Shown: positions 36,195 to 47,332 of the stretch, piece by piece
Numbering within the stretch: position 1 is the stretch's first letter
Layout of the letters: every line of letters begins with the position of its first letter
Assembly: GCF_003576645.1 (NCBI RefSeq)
Contig: NC_044922.1
Span: forward strand, 2,831,764 to 2,895,763
Length of the DNA: 64,000 nucleotides
Reading direction: 5' to 3'
Source of the DNA: Ipomoea triloba
Taxonomy: Eukaryota; Streptophyta; Magnoliopsida; Solanales; Convolvulaceae
Translations under genes and position numbers: made by a program
The notes under the pieces: model-generated
What the model was told of the DNA's origin: nothing
Seen by the model: only the letters and a program-made list of their open reading frames with translations
The model's database searches: none

Positions 36195-38711
36195 TCAATT
36201 CCCATCGTCCTCATCATTACCATCCTCAAAGTCTCCACCATCGCCGCCGCCGCAGCCACCGCCAGCATTAATTCCTGCGCCCCCATCATCGGCCACCGGA
36301 GGCGGAGGAGGGTTTTCGCCGCGGCCGAAGATGGGCTGCGGCACCGTCAGCGTCCGGCCGTCCCGCGGCGGCGAGAACACCACCGGCATGTACTCCTCCG
36401 CCTGGCACGGGAACCTCGAGTTCTTGAAATGCTCTTTCAGTGCCTCTATTCCCTTTAAACGCAACAACATCGTACCTTAATCACACTATTGTCATCAAAG
36501 TAACAAACAAAACAATTAAAATCCACTCGGAACATATCAAAAAATTACCTGAATTCTCGCGTAGGTTACTTCGCAGATCTTCCTGGAGTTGAAGGCCTCC
36601 CAGGTTTGAAGATGAAACGCCTTGTACAGCCTCCATGCTGCTTCTGGAGAAGTCATGTTCACGAAACCATATCCCACGTTGCACTTGTTTCTGCAGTTTC
36701 ATGCAATCAATCAATGTATCATCAAATACTGTAAATTTTTTGGGTAAATATGTAAAATTATTAGCCACAGCAAAGAATCACAAGACCTAAATCAAGTATT
36801 CATATTTAATTAATTCAAATCAATAAATTAGCAAAATACCATAAGTAATCAGTTTAGGTTCCCAAAAGCTGATCGACTCAAACAGCTAAGAGCCGAACTT
36901 GTGACATTGTGGTTACTAAGGTTAAAGCATAAATGGGAAGAATGGAAAGAGAGATGCATACACGAAATCAATTGGGAGATAGACGAAATCGTAGGAGGAA
37001 GTGGGGTGGTGATCGGCGGGGGCAATCTGCTCGTTACAGTGAATGCAGTGGTTGTCCAGCATGTTCAGCAGGAGCTTCTGACTGCAACCACAAACCCCAA
37101 GAATTATGGTGTCAGTCAAATCTCCAGAACCAAAAATAATGATAAAATAAACGTGCAACGCAAACCCCATTGAAAAGCTAATAAATAACAACTGTATAGT
37201 ATAGTAGTAATGATCAAAGTGGAAATCAGAATATTATGGGAAGAAAGCAGATTAAAGCAAAAAAAAAAAAAACGCGAACCCCTACTACCTGTACTTGTTG
37301 GGTATGTTCTTGATCATGACAGTGGTTCTGCTATCCCTGCAATCTGATTCCTTAATTATCTCTTCTTCATTTATCATGAAACGAGGATCCTTCTCGTTTC
37401 CACCCTCACCCACGTGAGATTTCCTCCATGGTTTCCCCGTCGCCGCCCTCCCCCGATTCTGCTTCGACGACGACGACGAAGACGACGGCGACAGTGACGG
37501 CGAGTTCTTCCCGTTATTCTTCCTCCAACCCCTCTTTGAATTGCCCCGCCAACACCCATTATACCAATCATTCCCATTCCCATTCCTGAGGGTCAATGAT
37601 TCCATGGAATCATGAATTGACGGCGACGAACCGATTCTACCGGGGCGACACGGCGGCGGCGGCGGAGGAGGAGAGTGGGCGGTGATTGGACGGGGTTTAG
37701 GGGAGGAAAATGGGAATCTTCTCCGGCTATTATTGCCGCCGGGGCGGCTGAATTCGATCAAGACAGGCTTGCCATTTATTTCCTTGCGATTCATATGCAC
37801 TAACGCATTGGCGGCGTCTCTAACATCATAAAACTCCACGAACCTTTGGTGCCGTTTCATCGGCGTCTCTCTCAATTCCTTAACGGGGCCTGGATATATA
37901 TAAATAAATAAATTTAACATTAATAAATCAAGAAAAGTAAAGATTAATTAAACTTGGCCATAGGCCATAAAGGCCAAATTCATCACAAACCACCTGAGAA
38001 GCGAAATTCATTAAAGAATTAAACTTTTTTAATCTGGGAAAGATTTGAGGAATAATAATTAAGGTTTAATGTAATGTTTTGCATACCAAAAGCTCTAAAA
38101 ATGTCTTTGAGGTGAGCGGCTGAAACGGCGGGGTCGAGATTGAGTAAAACAAGCGTGCCCTGATTATTTCCGCCGGGGATGCTGCACGTGACCGGGATTA
38201 TGAACTGGGCCCACACGGCCCGGCCGGAGATGAGTCCGGGCGCCGGAGCGGGAAGCGGCGGGGGTAAAGACACGCCGGCGGCGCCGGATTCGAAATGGCG
38301 GCGGAGACGGAACTGCTGCTGCATGTGCTGGTCTTGAATCTCCGCCGCCGCCGTCTGGGCGTGGCGGAGATCATAGAAATGGACGGTCACGATCCCGTCC
38401 CTAACCCTCTCCATCTGAACGGCCCTCACGTCGCCGAACACCTCCAGCTCCCGCCGCACCAGCGACTCGCTCGCGTCGGACGGCACCATGCTCACCAGCA
38501 GCGTCCGCGTCGGAATCGAGCTCTGCGGCGGCAGACACGGCGCCGGCAGCGCCACAACTTCGCCGTACTGCGGCGGCGGCGGCGGAGGAGGATGGTAAGG
38601 GTAGTAGAATTGCACCGGAGCTAAAGGGTAAGTGTACGGATTTCTCGGGAAGAATTCTTGAGCTCTGGGATCAAGATTCCCCGGAAACGGTATAAAATCA
38701 GCGTCATCCAT
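36195..38711 (-). CDS. TEL: TERMINAL EAR1-like (Mei2-like) RNA-binding protein
   Basis: Exons 38711-38087, 37889-37289, 37081-36962, 36690-36549 and 36452-36195 join in phase to 581 residues. Three RNA-recognition motifs are visible. RRM1 (~68-140) starts [15 protein letters not shown] and RRM2 (~185-260) starts [16 protein letters not shown]. The C-terminal Mei2-type RRM (~396-500) holds [20 protein letters not shown], then [10 protein letters not shown] and [12 protein letters not shown]. Proline runs (PPPPPPP) and a Ser/Arg-rich linker separate RRM2 and RRM3; the C-terminus is Gly/Asp-rich. Maize te1 and rice PLA2 of this family act in shoot meristems to limit leaf initiation rate. The short length and lack of extra N-terminal region favour the TEL group over the longer AML group. 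Exon 1 is very GC-rich. Which TEL paralogue this is cannot be told. Confidence 0.93.
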
Positions 38712-39659
38712 GGTGATTTCAGCCGGAAAACCGGCTAGAAAACACTACACAAGTAGACTTTCCGGTGACTTCTAGAGTCTAAGTTTGAACGAACGCAGAC
38801 CCCTCTGTGGAGTCTTGTCCAAATAGAGATACAAAGAAAGAAAGTGGTGAGAATGTAAAAAGGAACAATTGAGTTGACATATGAATGCTTATTTAGACCC
38901 TTTACACAAATTTAGAGTAATTTATTTTCTCTCATTTATTATTATATACAAATAAATGTATTTTCTATTTTTTTCAGTTAGAAACACAATTAAAAGTATT
39001 ATTATTCAAATTATTAACTATTTGATATAATATAATTAAAAGTTCAACTTTTTTTTAAAATATCATTTTTTCTATATATATATATATATTGCCGATGAAT
39101 TTACATTTTAAAATGTGCTTGTGGCCGGAGAATATAATAATATATATACTTACTGTAATTTATTGAATTTATAGATAATTTATAATATGATAACAAATTA
39201 CGAATATTAACTTTAAAAAATACCATATATGTGAGAATATTAATTTTAAAAAAAAACGTCATATACACGATAAATATTAATTTTAAAAAATACCATATAC
39301 GCGAGGATGTTACTATTAAAAAATACCATATACTTGAAAATCATAAGTCGAAAAGCAATAAATACTTTCACATAACAATACTGAAATGCTTCACACTTAC
39401 AAATATACATGGTGGAAATCAAAATCCTATTTTGTTTTAGAGAAATCTCTTGACAGTATTAATCGAATGTAACATTGAAAAATTAACTGTGAACGTTAAG
39501 AGTAAAAAGAATGTTTTGTACTGATTGAAGTGTTTAGTACAAATTTAATTAGACTGTGTTCCCCTACTTGCTAATATATATATATACACAGCCACTGCAC
39601 CAGAGTTCTTAAATGCACCATTAAACATTTTCAAATGCATCGTTAAGAATTTTCACATG
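38712..39659. other. TEL upstream region and AT-rich spacer
   Basis: The bases just above 38711 presumably hold the TEL promoter; no convincing TATA box was found on the minus strand. From ~39200 to 39350 a short string like AAAAAATACCATATA occurs four times in loose tandem. No gene is seen. Confidence 0.4.
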
Positions 39660-39749
39660 CGAACAAGCATGAGTGCACAATTTAATCCCAAGCATGCCTG
39701 GATGACGGTAGAGAACGTAGAGTAGATTGTGTGCACTCATGCTTGTTCG
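39660..39749. repeat. 22-bp inverted repeat, hairpin-forming
   Basis: CGAACAAGCATGAGTGCACA (39660 onward) and its reverse complement (39726-39749, with a 2-nt insertion) flank a ~44-nt loop. It is non-coding. It could be a foldback remnant or a small-RNA precursor; nothing more can be said from sequence. Confidence 0.6.
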
Positions 39750-41830
39750 TACATTTTCACCTAAGGAAGTGTTCTCATTTGAACACAAGCCTATATATAA
39801 TCCTGTCCATATGAGAACAAGTCTGCATGTGAGAATTGTGGACTAATTTGGGCTGTCAATTGGGCAATATCTGGGGTATATTTGGCGGGGAGTGGTGCAC
39901 CGTAGGACGTGAGGATGTATATTTATGGTAGGATTGTGTACTTCTAATCCCATAGTGTGCTATGTGCACTTCATATTCAACTAATGTACACTCTAGTACA
40001 TATAGATTCATGTAACCTGGAGGGTGTTGGTTGAGCGATATGGACTCATCCATACTTAACCAAAGGTCAAACGTTTAGTCACTGTGTCTAACGGTAAAAA
40101 CCCTGGAAAAAACTTGCAATTTGCATACACCTGTAAATCCCGTTCTTATGACCTTAGCTTCTAATACAAAAATCATATTTTACCTATTCAGCTATTACTT
40201 TCCAGACATTTCTTGTAATTTTGGATGTGGGGGTGATAAAGATTGCGCAAAACGAAACATTTTGCCTGCAGCTATGTATGCTTTTATATATGTGATGTAC
40301 GATTTGGCTTATTTTTTTGTCTTAGCAATAATGGTTTCTTGTCTGCCTGGTTCATGTGAGAGTTCTTTCACTATCTGAGTTTAATGTGAAATCTTTTGGC
40401 AGTACCGTTAACTTGTTACAATACAATTATTCAACGATTAGTCAAATAAAGCTTATAAATTTATTTTGAATTAATTGATTTCAGTCGTGTTTTGAAATAA
40501 TTACTCTCTATGTAGGTATATAAAAAGGTCACTCCATGCCACCAAAAAAAAAAAAAAAACCTTAAAAGAAAAATACCTAATTGAATGAGGATTGCTCTTA
40601 AACTTATACTACCGAGGAAGAAATGATGATTAATTTATTAGAATATTTTATGCACGTCATTTAATTTCATTCATAAATGAAGAATTTATTTGACCATAAA
40701 GAAATAATTTTTACAATAAACTCCAAAATTAAGGTTTTTTTAATAAGTAACAATATATCATTATACAGATGAATTTAGATGTTTATAGCAAACTTCTTAT
40801 TTACTAGATATTTATATAATCAAATGAATTGAGTTTAAGAGAGCTTACAATAATGAACACAAACATAATTTCTTTAATTTTGTATTTCATTATTAAAAAT
40901 TGTACTAATTATACATGGGTGTCTCAACCGTTAGTGTGTGGACCATGGCTCATGCGATTTTTTTCACATGCGATCTGCTGATAAAATACATTATATAAAA
41001 AATGTCATTTTGAACCGTGGGTTCACATCTACACAATAATTTGCTAGGGTGCCCCGCCTTGTTGACACTAGCCAAGTCTAGATTTTGTATAGGGATTAAT
41101 AAGTGCACATGAGGGGAAAATCAGGGAAAAAAAACATTTGTGCTATACAATTTCAGCTTATTCTAAAAATAAATTGTATATATAACCGTGCAAACTCATT
41201 TTTCATTCCAATGCGGGACAAACTTCTTCTAAGCCTTCCAACGTCAATTTTTCAACTCAAATGGATTTATTTTGATAATTAATTTCTTATTCACCAATTA
41301 TCATTTTTTAGCGTACAATATATTAATTTTGTCGTCTTATTTCAAAGAACTCGAATCCATTTTAACCAGACTCAAATTAAAAATAAACATCACTTATATT
41401 TGTACCACAAAATAGACAAATAACCAGTTAAAATACCATTTTTATTAAAATTTCCAACCAAAGTAATTCCGTGCGTACGGAATTACTCCAATTTTATTTC
41501 TTAGCATTACTGTAAACTGTTTTGTGGGTCGCGGAATCGATCATAGGAATGTGTAATAGAATGAAGTAGAATATTGGTTGAGGTGACGAGGTTTATTGTC
41601 TGAAATCGTGTTGGGGTCTTCGTTTCTCAATGACATAGATCTCATAAAAACATACAATGTTCACTACATTCACCATACTGTAATGTTTTGGGAATTGAAT
41701 GGGTCAAATAAAGCATCCAAAGAAGATTAAAATGGACATCAGAGCATGTAAACTACAGTACTAGGCATTTAGTACTATACACATATATGATTGGGAAATG
41801 ACTTCTTGCATTTGGTTTTAATAGGCTTAA
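39750..41830. other. AT-rich spacer
   Basis: Near 40023-40110 a box-A-like string (TTGGTTGAGCGATATGG) precedes AAAGGTCAAACG, possibly an old SINE. An 85-codon frame at 40121-40378 has no recognisable similarity. No gene is supported. Confidence 0.4.
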
Positions 41831-41840
41831 TTTGTCTATT

Positions 41841-42560
41841 GAGTTTTTTTGCACTTTTAGTCCCACGACTATAGTGACACTTGTAGGATTGGTTCATGAC
41901 ATTTAAACTTTGCAATTTTGGTCCATAACTATTGTTTTTTTTGTAAAAGTGGTCCTTTCGGCGCCGGAAAATAAAAACCGGCGGTTTTTCCGGCAATTTT
42001 TCGCCCGAAAAAGAATTCCCCTTTCAAGTAGAATTAAAATTGACATTTCTAAACAATTAATTTAAGTTAAAACAAATTCATTTCTAAAAACATATGTAGT
42101 CAATTTAATTTTTTTTTATTTTGGTAAACTAATTAAAGTTAAAACTAATTCATTTCTAAAAGCATACGTAGCCAAGTTAATCTTAGTAAAATTAAATACA
42201 AATTCAAAATTATTTTTACTTTTTCGTTTAAATTTAAATTATATTTACTTTTTATGCAATTAAGTACAAATTCAAAATTATTAATACAAATTCAAGATCA
42301 ACAAAAAATAATATTATTAAGATTAAATTTAAACTAAAAAGTAAAAATAATATTTGACGGCAAGAAATTGAGGAAAATATGTCGATTTTTTTTTCCGGCG
42401 AAAAATTGCCAGAAAATCCGCCGGTTTTTATTTTTCAGCGGCGGAAGAACCATTTTTGCAACAAAAACAATAGTCATGTACCAAAATTGCAAAGTTTGAA
42501 AGTCGTGAACAAATTCTGCAAGTGTCGCTGTAGTCGTGGGACTAAAAACACAAAAAACTC
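41841..42560. mobile_element. 720-bp foldback MULE-type MITE with 10-bp target duplication
   Basis: The two ends are inverted copies of each other over ~170 bp (about 41841-42014 and 42385-42560, roughly 85% alike by eye). Both begin GAGTTTTTT and contain TTTTAGTCCCACGACTA and ACTTTGCAATTTTGGT. Direct 10-bp repeats TTTGTCTATT flank it (41831-41840 and 42561-42570). Long terminal repeats plus a 9-11 bp duplication are typical of Mutator-like elements. The ~370-bp centre is AT-rich and encodes no protein. The terminus GAGTTTTT is shared with the larger MULE at 55161. Confidence 0.88.
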
Positions 42561-42570
42561 TTTGTCTATT

Positions 42571-43874
42571 GGATTGTTAAAACTACTTAAAATCATCACT
42601 TAAGTGATTTGGGTAAAAATCTATTTAATTTAATTTACAGAAAACATCGTTTTTCATTTCTATATTTATATATGAAATAGTGATTTTAATTCTTCGTCGA
42701 CGCGAATAATTTTTACCTTCTAATGTTTTACTAAATGGTTGTTTTGGCCACTCTTTTCGGGAGGCGGTAATTTTAACAATTTTGGATCATTGAATTATTA
42801 ATAAAAATTTTAATGATTTAGAACTGTAATTAAATTATTTTATTTGCTCGATTTTACCTGCCATATTTTATTATTTATTGGTTAATTCAATTCTTATTTT
42901 TCGGGTATTTTTTTCTTATCAGACACACAAAACAAGACGGGAAAAATATTATTTTGTGGCAATACTGGCTAACAGACTTTCCACATACAATACAAAGACA
43001 ATGGACTTTAACGGTTTTCATTGACAAAGAACCAAAATCGCAACATTATAAAAAACTGAAGGGCTAATAATACTCATGTCAACACTTTCCTTTTCCCACC
43101 ACGCACCGTTGTCTCAACAAGAACACCAAATGATACATGCTCAAGTCAAGACTCTAACTTCACCACAAGTGTTAGTTAATGAGTGGATGTTTGATCCCAC
43201 TTTAAGTATCACTTCATAATTTTTTACGAAATTAACGTGAGATTATATTACAATAATTGAAAGACTAAAATTAATCTATTTTGTCTTAGTATTAAAAGAA
43301 AAAAACTATTTCCCCTTTTAACAATGTCCACGTGTTTCTCAACTTTGATTTATTGATTGCTTTGGAGGTACTTGGTTTTTCGATCTCCCCACACCCTGAA
43401 AGGAGAGAACAAACAGTGTGTGTGTGTATTTATTTAGTGGTTTGTTCTTGGTTAGTGCAAAATGGGTGCATGCAATAGTATTTCTATTATTTTATTATAT
43501 TTTTAGAAAGGTGGCAAGCATTGTTAATTCAAGCTACACGTATTTTAGAACATATATATTAATATGATTATTAATTATTGTTAATTTGTCTTTGCATGTA
43601 TGTTTGTCTTATGAAGTCTGATCCTCTTAATTTATGGAGTGCATTCCTTAGTTGATGTTCTTTTGTTCCCCACTCCATGCACATACATTATGGGCACCAC
43701 AACCCCTATATCAATCCAACTTCCCCTTAGCTTAGCTTGCTTCCATTCATACAATAATTCCTATTTAATTAATTTTGGTACCCCTACCTAGATAAGCTAT
43801 ATATTATGGGCTTTAGAATCTACCCTTATTGTTTAATAAGTTTATTGTTGAGAATTGTTTATTAGCTAGGTTGG

Positions 43875-43911
<37 letters not shown>

Positions 43912-44149
43912 TAATATAAATGGTGGATATGAAACTTTGTACAAATAAGATTAATTAGTTAAAACATCTAACGTATAAGTTGATATGCAAATATAGTGAT
44001 CTTAGGGTATAATTTAACTAGTTGATCAATTTAAAAAGTTAAGCAAGAATTATTGGGATTGCATTGCATTTAGTTGGTTCTTGATTTGTGATTTTTTTAG
44101 TGTAGGAATGTATTCTACTAATTGCGTTGTTAATAATGCCAACGAGTGC
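42571..44149. other. AT-rich spacer with (TA)n microsatellite
   Basis: A (TA)n run lies at ~43875-43908 and a short GT run near 43420. No coding region or RNA gene is seen. Confidence 0.5.
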
Positions 44150-44262
44150 ATCTTTCTCAACTTGTTGAAGTACAAAGAGTCAATACTGCCTCGAGGCTCG
44201 ATTTCATGACGTCCCATTTGGGAGAGTCACTACATGCCACTTGACCACAAGGTCATTGACGG
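44150..44262 (-). mobile_element. SINE copy (family 1), minus orientation
   Basis: On the minus strand, box A reads TTGTGGTCAAGTGGCATG, and a degenerate box B reads GAAATCGAGCCTC. The AGTATTGACTCTTTGTACTTCA stretch is shared with the 13879 copy. The 3' poly(A) part seems lost. Confidence 0.55.
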
Positions 44263-45111
44263 TACATCATAGTTATTTCTATTAACTCTGTAATAGATTC
44301 ATAATGTTCTTTCCATATATTCATAAAAACAAAGTTTAATATACGTAGATATTACACTATAGGTGTATCGTGATTGTAGTGCACAGTAAAGAATGTGAAC
44401 TGTTGTTCACCATTTCACATTAAAACAACGTTGTTTTGGACCATGGTCTACCTTGAAAGATGAACCTTAGTCCAAGATATAGTGATCGGTTGTAATCACC
44501 TATCGTTTATTTATTTCTTTTGCATAAAATGTCCAATAATATCCCCAAGGTTGTAGAACTAATCTAGTTTTGACCTAAATTACTTTCATAGAGTGCAACT
44601 CTTAAAAAAAGTTTGACCTAAAACTCTTTAACATAACACATTTCTTCTTGAAATTTATTATCTCCACCCATAAAAAATAATTTTTTTTAAAAAAAAAAGA
44701 CTATTAGCCTCGTTATGGAAGTTTAACTGAAACTGAGACATTCTCCGGGGGACCATCCTAGTTTGTTTCCCCCTTGTTACCAGGACTACTGCTCCCACCA
44801 TAACCCTTCTCCCCCCACTGCTAACTTTTTATATATTACTATATTAGGAAGCCTTAACATTATTGGACCAATAATATCAACTCACAATATATAGCAAAAT
44901 GAGATTGAGAAGTACACATCAGCAGGGTTAAGATTAATATTGATCTAATGACGTTTAGTTATGAACTTATGATGATATCATGAAATTTGTAATATAGGTT
45001 TGGGAGGAAGTTTCAATGTGGAATTATTCTTACTTTAAGTATCACGAGTATTACGTCATTTTAAATTATGTGAAAGTGTACAGTCGCTACTTGAATATAT
45101 GATCTGTGTAA
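44263..45111. other. AT-rich spacer
   Basis: A TTGGACCATGGTCTACC string near 44438 echoes the motifs at 20044 and 40945. A-rich tracts lie near 44690. No gene is seen. Confidence 0.4.
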
Positions 45112-45235
45112 AGCTCGCCTTGTGATCCTAGCTAGCAAAGAACCACAAGGAGATAAACCGATCTAGTTTGTCCATAATTAACATACTCAAACCAAGAATG
45201 TCAATAGATAATAGGTCTCACGGACATTATGTCAT
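45112..45235 (+). repeat. Dispersed repeat (family 2)
   Basis: GCCTTGTGATCCTAGCTAGC, then AAAGAACCACAAGGAGATAA and a TGTCAATAGATAATAGG tail match the copies near 20396 and 21995. Confidence 0.55.
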
Positions 45236-45297
45236 TTTCATATTTGATTACCAAGTATTATTGCGGTTAAATTGCACAAAGTTAACAAGTTTAAGGG

Positions 45298-45385
45298 GTT
45301 TTTTTTTTTTTTTTGAGTACTGCTGACTCTGTTACAATGTAGTATCTGTTCATAGCTACTTTCTCAACCTACTGAAGCACACAGA
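45298..45385 (-). mobile_element. SINE copy (family 1) with target-site duplication
   Basis: Poly(T), then GAGTACTGCTGACTCTGTTA and GTAGTATCTGTTCATAGCTA, mark the family 3' half on the minus strand. Flanking 17-bp direct repeats differ at one base: GTTAACAAGTTTAAGGG (45281-45297) and GTCAACAAGTTTAAGGG (45386-45402). The tRNA-like head is missing, so this copy is 5'-truncated. Confidence 0.75.
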
Positions 45386-45402
45386 GTCAACAAGTTTAAG
45401 GG

Positions 45403-47332
45403 TTTAATTGAAAGTTTTTTAGTTCAAGGGTCTAATTGAACTTTGGTATATAGTTGGATGGTCTATTTCACTCTTATCCCCAAAAAAAAAATCATTTTAT
45501 AATATTTGTACACAACTTTTGAATCAATTGCACGCCATGACCAAGAATGTTTAAGTTGTACATAAAAATAAGGCGATAAGCCCACAAAATTGCTTTCCTA
45601 CTTCCAAGTTCCAAGATATATTTACTATATCTCTTCAAGTCACGTTTAGCTACGACACACACTTTGTCTCCCGTTTAGTTTGTAACTATATCAATTATCG
45701 TGTCATAAGTCTTGTCAAAATATCATGAGTTTAATTTTCCAATACTCTTTCAATTGAATATGTTATACAAAGTCTTCCTAGTGTGATTTATCTCGTATAT
45801 ATCTTCAGATAGTAGATGCATATTTATCATGTCGTCCAAAAAGAAAAAGAAATTAAAATGACCAAATTAATGTGTTGGATAATTTTACATTCATTTCTAC
45901 ACTTAGCAAACTAGAAAAATGGATCTGATGAGTTGGACACACACTAGCAAATTAAGCGTAATGTATCGAGTGGGTTTGTAAATTGTAACCCCCTCCGTTG
46001 CTTTGTAATGCTCTTAGCATGGATCTTCATTAATGGAAGTGTTTCTTTGTTTTCAAAAACTTGAGAGTCTTGAAAATGTGTTTATGGGATCAAAACTTGT
46101 GAAATGTTAAGGTGCTAAACTGATGAAGAGCGGGACAAGGACAAGGACCAAAAACAAAAAGTAATGATGATATCAAGTTACCTTAGGCCATGTGCAATCT
46201 TACAATTGGAACAATTGTAATCGGAAAATTTAGGAATAATTTTTTTTTTCTTTTAAAGGCAAACACAACTCTTGCAATTATTTATTTATTGGGATTGCAA
46301 GTCTGACTGTTCACCACTTTTTGGCATTTTCTTTGTCTTTTTGTTGGCTTTTCTAAAGTTAATCATTTCGGAGTATTATTATTGTCATTATTATATGTTT
46401 TGAGGGTGAATTAAAGTAGTAAAGATTCAAAAAATAATACTAATGAATTCTAAATATGTTTATATGTTATTAGGTTTATTTTAAAAGTGAGAAGATTGTA
46501 TGAATAAATAAAGAATATATAACTGACGTTTAAAAAAAAATAGTGAAGTTTGTACTCTGAGAAGAGTCAAATTGTAATATCCCGTAGAGGATAAAGGTAT
46601 GTAACAGAGAATGAGGATAACTACTAAATAAATTGAATGAAAAGTCAGAAATATTTTGCTTAAAAGTACACAATTGCACTTTTCATGTCATCATTAATTC
46701 ACTTTCTTTTATATAGTTTTTCTTCTCCATTACACACTTAAACAGCCAATCATCTCTCACAATTTTTTTAATCACTCATTGCAGACTAAAAACAATACTA
46801 AACATCCCAATAAAATATGCACAATTATATATATATTCTTTTTGATACAATAGATATTACAATCCTGTTACAAATCTCTAATATAACATAAAAATTAATT
46901 GCAATACTCTTAATTAAACAAAGACTAAATACCCATGTAAGACAATAAGCCATTTGCATATAAGTAAAGCAAAATATAAATAGCTTTGCATAATTTGATG
47001 TGTATAGTTAATTTGTTCGGTTAATAAAAATAAATTATATTGATTAATATTTAATAACCACTCCCTGAGTGTCCAATAGGCAGAACATCTGAAATACAAC
47101 TAGCCTAAATACTTGATTTGCACCAAATGAAGCAAAATATATGATATTTTCATTTTCATATCACCCCAATATTTTACTTTACCAAGAAATGTCATGATAC
47201 ATGCTCTAACCCTTTTGAGAGTACAAATCATTTAAGCATATCATCAACGTAGAAGTGGTATAAGCAGTGCAGAGCAAGACAGCTGAAGATATTGATTTTG
47301 ATTCCTAATGTTGCAAGAGAGGCAACTGATTC
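45403..47332. other. AT-rich spacer and ORP 3' region
   Basis: No gene, RNA or full repeat is supported. The right end (from about 47180) probably holds the 3' untranslated region of the minus-strand ORP gene. Confidence 0.4.

Noticed and set aside
38295..38624. 109-codon Arg-rich plus-strand frame
   Set aside because: It is antisense to the GC-rich first exon of the TEL gene.
40121..40378. 85-codon hydrophobic plus-strand frame
   Set aside because: AT-rich chance frame with no similarity or context.
41775..42603. Two similar 73-74 codon frames on opposite strands
   Set aside because: They are the two inverted arms of the foldback MULE, not genes.
43875..43908. (TA)n tract as a promoter or origin
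   Set aside because: It is an ordinary microsatellite with no nearby gene start.
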